In this document: in pieces, positions 1-11,149 of the stretch
Numbering within the stretch: position 1 is the stretch's first letter
How the letters are laid out: the number at the start of each line of letters is the position of its first letter
Source: Diphasiastrum complanatum
Lineage: Eukaryota > Streptophyta > Lycopodiopsida > Lycopodiales > Lycopodiaceae
DNA length: 64,000 nucleotides
Direction of reading: 5' to 3'
Assembly: GCA_029204225.1 (NCBI GenBank)
Contig: CM055092.1
Span: 79,814,838 to 79,878,837, forward strand
Position numbers and translations under genes: made by a program
Notes under the pieces: model-generated
What the model was told of the DNA's origin: nothing
Databases searched by the model: none
Seen by the model: only the letters and a program-made list of their open reading frames with translations

Positions 1-3000
1 GCAAGGCAACCAAACAGATTGTAGCCCTCCTTAGTGCTCCTTTGGAAAAATACAACGACGTTGTCACAGTGTTAAGGTTGACAAATTATTCGAAAGTTAT
101 GGAGCATCTGGACTATGAAACCAATAAAGTCATGGCAGTTGTAATCATTCAGAGCATCATGAAGAACAACACCTCCATTAGTTCCTCGGAGAAGGTGCAT
201 TTTACTATCTATAGTACACAATTGTGATTCTTTATTTTTCTTGTTGTACCCTTTGGCTTAGATTTTTCTTGACACTTGACCAGGTGGATGCCTTATTTGA
301 ACTTTTGAAAGAGTTGATCAAGGATAGTGAAGGAGCACCATCGATGGATGAGGTAAATTCATAGCTGTTTTTGGACAACATTTTTCAAGCTGTGCAGAAG
401 TACTGCCACATCTACAGAAGCCACTAAATACGAGTTTTGTTAAAAATTGACAATGGCTTATCATTGCTGCCTCTTTATTCAGAAAATTCATAATCTGTAT
501 TACATGCATACAAACCAAAGTTGTGGTCATAGTAGTGGAATCATCATCACATCGTGTCATGAACCATTAAAACCCAGAGTTTTGCCACTCCCCACTCCTT
601 CCACTGAATTTTCATCTTCAAGTGCTGCACTGGACTCTTTTTTTCGTATGTTGGTACTATCCTAGACATAAAATTGATAGAGGTAGCTGCCAAAAGATTG
701 AGGGACTTTGTTCATTATATACCTTAAGGCTGCAGTTGATTGGTCTGTGGTCATTGTTGCTAGCCTTCATGGTAAATCTGGTCCCGAGTTTGTCAAAACT
801 CAATGATTTACTCTTTTTGTGAGTTTATTGGAAACTAATATTGGAATATCAGACCCGTACATGAATAGAGAGGTTGGTTTTGTACTGCATGCCATGGTTG
901 ATAAAGCTATATCTATGACGCTGTTTTGAACCATAGTTTTGTGGCATATAGAAGGATACATGTGGAATGCTGTTCGGTATACATGACCTTTGACTTTGAA
1001 AAATTTGTTCAGAACGTTTTTTTGACATTAAATTCTTTCTAATTTTTTTATGTTCCATATCATGGAACCAAATGCACACTGCCAAATCTATGGAACAGGT
1101 ATCTATGGTTTGAACTTGTACAGTTCAAATTTTCTTGTCCATTATTTCTGCCAGGGGTAATTTCGAAGTTTATGCATATGGTTGACTATGAGAGTTATAT
1201 TGTAATGACGACAGATAGATGAAGATGATTTTATGGAGGAACAGAATTTGGTGGCAAGGCTTGTGCACATGTTGGTTAACAAAGATCATGAAGAGATGTT
1301 TAAGGTGATCTATTAGTATGTCATAATTGTTTTTGTCTACAGTAGGCTTAATCTTCCACCAAGTTCTTGACTTCATTGTTGTTGAGTGATGTGCTTGTTA
1401 TTCCATTGACTAGTTCGTGTCATCTAAGATGGATAGTATTTCAGATGAGAGGTATCTGTGTATGATTCATGTTGTATGCAAGTCAATATTGAATCTGTTT
1501 AAAGGATCTGATATTTGGCTACTTTCTCACTTGCACAGATTTTGACAACTGCAAGGAAGCATTTTGGTCAAGGAGGTCCAAAGAGACTTAAATTTACCTT
1601 ACCTCCACTGATATTTGCTGCTTTAAAGGTGTTTTGCCAAAGAACAATTTATTTGTCCTTTTTCCCACTTGCAAATAAATACTCTCAGAGTTAAGGGAAG
1701 CCTTGACTTAGTGCTTAAATTCAGTGGCTTTCAGGAGGTTGTGTTGTTTTCACGGGTAAAATGCCAAGTTTGTAAGCACTGTAGCTCCCATTCAACAACA
1801 AGAGCTGGAAAGATTACCATAGAGTATTCCTTTATTACTTTTCCAACTTAGGATAAACGAAACACTAGTTGGAAAGTTTTTTGGTGCATTTACTGATATT
1901 TCACACTCTGTATTTGTCAGCTTGTAAGATGCTTACAAGGTCATGATGCTGGTGATGAAGCTCTGGTGTCTCCGAAGAAAATTTTTCAATTTCTCCATCA
2001 GGTTGGGTTTGAAATCATACAAATTTTTTGTGTTGAGCACAGTACGATCGGAGTTTTAGAAGTATTCAAGGATAGAATAAAACCTGCTGGAATGTGGGGT
2101 GTGTTCTCTTGATTAAGGTGCTGTGCAATGTACACTGTATCTAAACTAGATGTTTCGATTGCCTAGGAACGAGTTATTAAGGAAAGTTCCATGATGTGTT
2201 TCTTATTAGATTGACATTTACAGGATTTCTCTTTTTAATTCTGGAAACATGGAGCTACTCTATACTGATAACCTTAGTAACATTGGGCTACTTTATCTGA
2301 ACACCTAGCTGATCATTGTCGTAGCACTGAAGAGGCGGTGACCTGACATCCAAGCAAATTGCTATTTGATATTCATTTCTAGGGTTGAAGATTGCACGTC
2401 TCATTGGTTATGTCGGGATACTATTCTAGACTTAAGATTGTTATGTAGTATTCCACATTCACATCAGCTTGTATCTGCCTAACAGTATAAGAATTGCTCT
2501 GCTATGTATGCAGAGGCTTCTTCTTTTCCACTTATTGGTTGCTTGATTCTTTCACTGTTGTGATGTATGTTTTGACCTTAGTTCAAGCTTGTGCATCTAT
2601 ATGATGTTGTTGCATATTTTGAGGGATGAAGTGGAAACCTTATAGTCTGTCACAATACTACTCTCAAACATTGTTGTTTCCCTTGCTTGTCGAAGGATAG
2701 ATGTTGGCATTTTGAAATCTGTCCAGTATTACTGGATGGTCTATCTAGTACAGCTTTTCTGTCAAATGTCTGGAGAGATTCTGCTGTCTGCCTCTATAAG
2801 TTGTGGATAGAGTCAGTTAGTGCTGTTTCATGATGCCTGCTTATGGTCCTTAACCTTGAAACCTTACACTTGAATTGGTCAGTCTTTCTGGTTCAGTAGT
2901 TTACAAGGATGATTTTGAAGTTTTTATGATTCATTCAGACTGTAGAGGCACTATCGACAGTGCCGGCTCCAGAATTGGCTTTACGGCTATATCTGCAATG

Positions 3001-4179
3001 TGCAGAGGTATGCTTTTCCGTCTCTCAGTGTCAAGTTTGTAAAAGCTCAAGAAGCACCTAAATGCACATTTCAAATTTGAAATTGATGACAAGAGCTCTA
3101 AGCTCTGACTTTTCCTGTCATATCTCAGTATAATTTTGTGTCTTTTATTCTGAGCAGGCAGCTAGTGACTGTAGTCTGGAACCAGTTGCATATGAATTCT
3201 TCACTCAGGCTTTTTTGTTGTATGAAGAAGAAATTGCAGTAAGTACCGCAAACCTTTCTTCAAGTTAGAGTTTGAATAGTCTAATGACAATATCAGTTAT
3301 TGCAAATTTTTTTTAGAAGTTCTTATTTGACTAAAATTGTAAAACTTCAAGTGTTCTTTTTTTGGGGTCTCAATGGAGATTTTGCTTACAAGGTTATGTA
3401 AAATTATCATGAGGAAATTCTTGTTTCCAACCTTGAAAAGCATGTATAAGCAATCACATGAAAGAGCGCATAAAGTACCTAGGAGAGTCGCTCTCCTCAC
3501 TCCTCTTGTACCTGTGATACTTCGGGAATCAGTGATAAAGTTTTATTCTTAATCTGTTTTTTGTAGCTTGTAGCCTAATGAGTAATCACTAATGATTGTA
3601 AAGTTGTAAAGTTAGCTAGAGTTTAGTATAAGTTTACCACATCGATTTGGGGATTGGGTAGATATGCATCCTTTTTTTAATCCCATACATGGGCAGTACA
3701 CCGAGTTATGGTCGAGGCAACCTAGACTCTCATTTGGCTAAGCATTTCAAGCACTCCAGACCTTGTTTTCCAACTCATATAGTGCACTAGTTTCTCGATT
3801 GTCTACTTTGCAAAGACTTTGCCATTGCCATCATTGCTCCTGACAATTCTTAATCGTTTATATCCCTTGAGCTTCGATATACAGCCCCTGAACATCATTT
3901 GTTTCACGAGCAAATGCTCTAGCCTGTGTCAATACTAGTGGACAGCAAAGTTGCATATCTCATTTGAGCTATTGGATGGTTTTATCCTTTGGCTAACTGT
4001 TCCTTGTTAATGGGATTTCAACTCCATAAATAACGTTCATTTTTGATGCTTGTCTTGATGTCATATGTATCTAGAAACTTCTAAACCTCCTGAATATGTG
4101 GTGTGAGTCGTAGTTAAATCATGAATGTTGGGGGCCTTAATTTCCCTCTATTTCACCTTTGATAGTGTAGTCGAGGCCA

Positions 4180-4228
<49 letters not shown>

Positions 4229-4406
4229 AGAAGAAGAAGAAGAAGAAGAAGAAGAAGAAGAAGAAGCAGCTTTATTAATGCCTTTTCATGCCAAAAAGCA
4301 TATAAGACCAATAAAAGAGTACATGTCAAGTATGTGGTAACTATGGGAGCGTATATAAACGTCTTCAAAAAAATTATGCATAAAAACTTTGAACTACAAA
4401 TTGTCC

Positions 4407-4494
<88 letters not shown>

Positions 4495-7400
4495 TATTAA
4501 CGTCTTTTCCATGCCAAAAGGCGTATAAGACGAACAAGTACATCAGATAGGATGGCACCAAGACGGAGCAATGCTATCTGAGAGAGAGTGGTTCACGAAT
4601 TATTAATATTACCTTCATAAATCAGATTGTAGTAGCATTTTAAGTACAATGGCTTTCCAATGTTCAAGAGTGTTGTAGCTATGACTTCCTTGTGTAAGCC
4701 CCCATAATACAAAAGTTTTGTTTTCTAGTGAGTTTGATGAATGAGACTTTTCAAGCAATTCTCTTTTGCACCTAGTAGAGAATGATAGTTCCATTTGTGT
4801 TGATATTTTAGATTGTTGTTTGATATCATAATTTAATCAATAGGTCATAATATCAGCTTGGTGGATTGATGATGTCTTATATATTTTACACATTGCTTGA
4901 CAGGACTCGAGGGCCCAGGTGACCGCCATGCAGTTGATTATAGGGACTTTGCAAAGAACTTATGTTTTTGGAGTAGAAAATCGGGACACCCTTACACACA
5001 AGGCTACAGGAGTAAGTCATCCACCCAAATGTGCAGCAAATTATTTGTGCTCGTATGTTGGCCATCACTATCCCTATTTCATTATTACACTTATGTACAT
5101 CGTGAACATTTCAATCTTTTCAATTTGAGGAAGGCATTAGAAATGACCCTATCTTCTCAACTTGAGTTTTACTTCTTTAGATACAATAGCAAATCTGATT
5201 ACATTTACACTTATACACTTGCCAACCTAACATCAAGATTTGTCCTTTAAATCATGTGCGGCTAGAAGCTGCCCAGTTTTTCCTTTGCTTTTGAAGACAT
5301 GTTAGCAACTCAATATGTAGGCAAGGTTGTAGTAGCAAGTAGTTCTTGCTATGTATGTAGTTGGTGATAAAGACTTGGTGGTGGTGTGATGCACTTGGAC
5401 TGGAAACATGACAATTAATTAAGGGTAGCATCCAACAAAATCGCATGCGTATACTTATGAAATCTAACATCAAAATACACGTATCTATATCAGATTGACA
5501 TGCATCGCTCACTTGAGTCTTGGGAAAGAGAACAATATGGATTCACAACCCTTGCAACACTTATCTATCTCACAAGGTTAACATGCATCGATAACTTGAG
5601 TCTTGGGAAAGAGAACAATATGGATTCACACCCCTTGCAAAAGCATTCAAGACCTTCAAGCTAGGAGAGGATGGGAGTCCTCAGTGCCATGATCTTACAA
5701 ATATGCAACATACAAGAGCAATGGACGTCAAAAAGATTAGAGAAGAAGGTCCTTTGGTCCATGCCAGCCTCCAGCTAGCTAACCCTATTGACCATCCGCT
5801 GGCCACCATGGGTTGACTTGGTCAGTTGCACGTCAGATCTACACAATTTGTTGCACGACTACTGGTGTGTGTGTGTACTCATGAGATCACGTATAGTGAC
5901 ACACCCAAGGAACTATAATATTGTTGGGTGCCTAGATTGGTTCGGTATGAATCAGCTGAATGTTGCCTACTCACCTGTTGTGGGTCATGCTCAATACGAA
6001 TAAGAAAAGACTACTATCAAGTTTAGATCTATAGCATATAGTAAGAATGAGCAAAAATCACTTTTTTGAAGGGTGCCAAAGCGTTCAACTTCATTGTTTT
6101 GGTGCACAAGCCTCAAGCAATAATAACAGGTGTGTGTAGCTTGTTTCAGAGGTTCAAAGACATACAAAATATGCTCCTCTTGCAAAGACATCAGATTTGA
6201 AGCACCAAACGGCCAAAGAATCATAAATAGCACTAGTTTTTTGTATTTTTTTGGCATTGTTCAGCTTCTACTGCTCATGTCTACTATCCACAACAATGGA
6301 ACACCCTCTTAAGTACCCTATAGAGTGTGCATGCAAATTTAATGGTATAGAAATCGAGTCTACCAATCAAAAACATGAAAATTTTATTAAAAAACCATGT
6401 TTGTTGACCAAATTTTACTTGGTAGTCACCTGACCCACTTGGTCATTGGTCTTTCTAAGGTACATTAGGGCCATGATTGGGGCTTAACACTCGCTCTACT
6501 ACCTAAATAATACTTTATTGGAGGTTGGCTAGGGAGAGTGTTTGGAGATATGTTGAGGCCGTATATTTCCTCTGGGCAGGTTGTCTTCCTCCCTAGTACC
6601 TATTCATGCAATCGCTTTTAGCAAATGTGCTTTGGAAAAATGACATGCATGAAGTCATTATCTAAGAATAGCACTTTTGGCCATCCCCCCATGTGACATG
6701 CAAAGTACCATCAGAAAGATCTCGAGCTTCTCTTTCCAACGAGCTATGGCTCACTCTGATTGGATAAGATTTGATGCATACTTTTTTCTTGAATGATGTT
6801 TCTTTTCATGCTTTATGGCACAAAACCCAACTACAAAAGTGCCAAATATGGTCCCTAGTTGTCCCAAACCCTAACTACACTTAATCGCTAGTAGATTCAA
6901 TGATATAGTGTCCGAAAAGCAAAAGATCACATTCGAATTGCTTGAACTAGCACTCCCTTTGATAGATTGACTATCCTACTAGGTAGACAATACCTTTGTC
7001 TACCCAAGATGATCAGTCCTTCGATCACCCTGTGACTCAGCGTCGCTATTGCCCCCCATTGTGTGTGAAATCGCCGTCAAGTACTTTATGTTATATTCTT
7101 CATTACAAGTTTTGGTATTCGTGGGTGAGCATATTCTACACCATGACTGACTTCTCAGTCATGGTGTAGCAACCATCTAATGATGACAGTGGTTGATACT
7201 ACCATCTTGGAAAGCTGCTGGTATATCTTCCAACCCTTAGATTTGTGGGAGCCTACCACTGTCACTGCAGTGGTGATGTGGAATATGCTGATCCAGTATT
7301 TGCAACTTGAATGAAGGTCGACTGTCCTAATTAATAACTGCAGGATCCAAAAGGTGTGACCTTGCCCCCATATCAATGTTGGATTGGTGTTCATTTTCAT

Positions 7401-10400
7401 CAAGGACCGGAGAATTGTAAAGAATATGGAATGCGTCTCTTCTCTCACTCACACCATTCTCTCTAAGAACGAATGTATTGTAACTTACATCAGATGATTC
7501 TAACAAATTGGTATCGGAAATTTTGAGGCGATTAAAGGTTGAAAATAGGCCATTGCTGCCTGTGGCGGGATAAAGTGCTGACAGGTCTTGAAACTGCATA
7601 GGAGAAGCCTGTTTGAAATTTGTTTCAAGGACCTATATGGAGCCCCGTGAACAGCCCTGGAAAATTCTGAGAAGCAGGCCCTATTTGTAGTGACAAGTGC
7701 AAGAGTTTCATACCCTTTTTTCAGCAATGAGATACTCATTGCAAACATTGCAAATAGTTTGCTAATGGATCGGGCATCTAGGGTGACCTAGAATAGCCTA
7801 TCTTCTGCAGGTCTGTTTACTGCCGAATCTATCCCACTATGAAGTGGTTTGTGTAATCCCTTTCAAGCACGGAAGCCCAGCGAGTTTAGGAGCAGTTCTA
7901 TGGCCCAAGAAAATTGGTGAATGGTTGAGGAGATAATTGGTGAGGTCACAGATTCCTGAAAGATTCTCAAAAAGATACCTTGTTCGACTTTAAAACACTC
8001 CATAAAAAGTCTTCCAGTTGGAGTTTTAGTTCATTTTTTCCCTAGAAATTCAAGCCTTTTGGAATGCCTTAAGGCAAGAGAGGCCTTGTTCAAAGGCTGT
8101 CCCAAAACCAGAAACTAGAATGTTAATTCAACATATCAAATAACTTTTTTCGGAAAATGAATTGACCATTGTTTGGAGGACATTATTGTTAGGGGGAAGT
8201 TTAATCACCTAATGACCTGGACTAGCTATGGCCAAACAGTTCGCACCACGAGTACGTTCTACTGTCAAGCTGCCTCTAACATGCACACGACAAGTGCGTT
8301 CTTACAACTAACAGGTAAACATCAACAGGAAATGAACTCAACGTAATCTGGTCTGACTCAGAACCATTCGCGAAATACGATGAAACTAAAGACACATTCA
8401 CATTTAACACTTACAGTACCATACAACACTTTGACAGAGTGTAATGATTCCAGAAAATCAGATACTTGGTTTACAATAAGACTCGTGGAAAAGAGTTCAA
8501 CAATCTTCGATTTACTTCCACTATAATGGCCAACCATTTATTACATAAACTTGCAATGCTAAACAGCAATCAGAGCTCACATCAACGTTGCTCCAAAGGT
8601 CTTACGCAAGGCAACTCTTCTTGCGGCCTGCAACCCGACGTCAACTTTGGACCACTGCTCAAATAATGCCCGGCTCTCACACTTACTCACGCTTGATCAC
8701 ACTTTTGTCTTCTCTACAATCCTATGTCTGTATACAACTTCCTTCCTCTATTTATCCTCCCGCCCATCTCTGCAACAGACCGCCACCGCTTCATACCAGG
8801 TTCTCTTTGATGGTTCAGCCGCTACCTCGACCGCTTCCAGACCGTATAAGACTGTAATCGGCCGCTATTACAATCAACCGCTTCCAGACCGCAATTGTTG
8901 CCTTTCGGTCTGTTCAATCTCCTCATACAGATCACAATCAATGCCGTTCGGTCCGTTGCCGCTTCCGCAAATAGACCGCAATCATTGGCGTTCGGTCTGT
9001 TGCCGCTTACAGACCGCGTTTGTTGCCTCTCAGTTCGTTCTCCCTTCCATCATAAAACTGCCTCAAGATCGTGATAAGGCCGTAGGAGACCGCAACCACA
9101 ATATGGCCCTGGGGTCGCCTTGGGTCCTTTCACTCGACTGCTCATGACCGCAACATGCCCCCTTGCGGTTGCCTTCGGTTCCTTTACCCTTCCGCTTCAG
9201 ACCGCAACATGCCCCCTTGCGGTTGCCTTCGGCTCCTTTACTCTTCCGCTTTCACCCGCAACATGGCCCTTTGCAGTTGCCTTTGGTGCCTTTACTCCTT
9301 TCGCATTAGACCACAACATGGCCCCTTGCGGTTGCCTTCGGTGCCTTGAGGTGCTTGGGTGTTTACTTATAAACCGCATCGTTGACTTAGCGGTAGCCTT
9401 TGGTCAAGTGTGGCTCCTTTGCAGGTTGCGGTTTTGGTCTGTTGGAACTTTTATGAGTATTTCTGCAGGTAAGGCCTGTTGGCTTTTTACGTGCATTTCT
9501 GCAGGTTTATGCACTAATAACCTACGAAAATAACATGATGGCCTATCGTATCATTGTTCTACTTATTCTAAGTCAACATTCGAACTATGTAACCCATGCT
9601 AAGTCCACATTCAAACTATATAACCCATGTAGATGTCTAACTTCTATCTTTATTCATCATGAACAAAATATATGACTGTCTAAAGCCTACTTTAATACAT
9701 TGGCCAGAATTGGCCTAACAATTATGGCCTACATGGAAAATGAAAAGTCTTTTGATTTTGATATCATCCGGAGAGCTATGATGAATTGAATATGACATAG
9801 TTGATGTGATGTCTTATGAGCTCTCCTAACACTTTGATATTGTTGAATAGTAGTAAATAGGATTGTAAACATTATCCAATATGGAAGTTTAAGATGAAGA
9901 CCTCTTGTCACACAGGATTTATGGAAAATTTATTCAAAAAATAAATGAAACGTGATTATGTCGATGATTAGATAACTGGAAATGATCAAGACTTGGTGTA
10001 TGTTGTGAAACCCAATTTGCACAAACATTTTAAAATGATTGATTTGAATATGATGTACTATTAATAGCTTGGGAGTGGAAGTATGGCAAAAGGAGCAAGA
10101 GATTGGACTTACATAGACAAAGTATGTAAGAGATTGGACTTACATAAAGTATGTGAGTTGTTCAAGAGGTTTCACATGCAAGAATGTAAACTGGTAAGAT
10201 CTCCCATTGAGGTTGGTAGGGAGCTCACCAAGTTGGATGATATAGGTTTTGTAGATGCCACATTATATAGTCAACGTGTAGGAAGTTTGATGTACCTTAA
10301 AACAATGACGTCGAATATTTGTTTTTGGTAAGTCAATTCATGGCATCTCTTACTCAAGATCATTGGAAAGGGGAAAAGCAGATTTTGACATATCAGGGGC

Positions 10401-11100
10401 ACATCTCTATTTGGGTTGTTAAATGCTAATGGAGATGGCCAACTGAATTTGCATGGGTACGTGGACGTTGATTGCGGAGGCAATGTGGACGATCGGAGAT
10501 CTACCACAGGTTATACATTTCATGTAGACAATGGATGCTTCTCTACATCGAAATGAGGATTAAAATTCCAAGGACAAATGGAAATGCCTTTCGAATCGCC
10601 TTTTCAAACTGTGTTTGAATCGGGAAAGAATCGGCTTCTCCAGGTTCGAACTGGTGAATTGGTTTTAGGGTGTTTTTCCCCCCTTCCCCTTATCTTTCGA
10701 TTATGTCAATAAGAAGTGCTTTCTTCGTGTTAATGGGTAACTTGCAGATTATAATTCGTGGTTAATTGATGTTGAAATTCGAATCTTGACGTGAAACTTC
10801 GAACTTCCAACTGCTGAGTCTTGTCACCTAACAATGCCTGTCATCTGTGGTTTAGGGTTCTTGATCCAACTGTTGCCTGCAGTTTTAGCTATGATCTATC
10901 TGATATCATCAGTGACATTAGCTAGTGGCTACCAACTTCCATACATGACTAGAAAGATTGATCATTGTTACTCGTCACTCAAACATTAATGTCACACCAT
11001 ACATATTACAATGTACGATGTACATGGGAAGTTAGTAGTTAATTAGCAAACCTGCAAAAACTCTCAAATCCTACAAAAACTTTCAAAATAACCGTCAAGG

Positions 11101-11149
<49 letters not shown>

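Larger units (their letters stand above)
4181..4555 (-). repeat. Two tandem (AG)n-plus-flank units, possible retroposon 3' ends
   Basis: Both AG tracts are followed by about 55-60 bases of homologous sequence (4267-4325 and 4491-4550). It contains GCTTTATTAA and then TGCCAAAA and ATAAGAC blocks. On the minus strand each unit reads as unique sequence, then AATAAAGC, then (TC)n. This layout fits the 3' end of a non-LTR retroposon with a polyadenylation-like signal and a simple-repeat tail. The homology of the flanks is seen; the retroposon origin is inferred. Confidence 0.5.

Noticed and set aside
7327-7599. Ninety-codon minus-strand frame in the VPS35 intron
   Set aside because: No recognisable domain, and the neighbouring frames give no continuation. 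Length alone is not enough to call a gene.
9120-9533. Open frame of 137 codons over the minisatellite
   Set aside because: The 54-base unit is a multiple of three and keeps several frames open on both strands at once, so openness is not evidence of coding.
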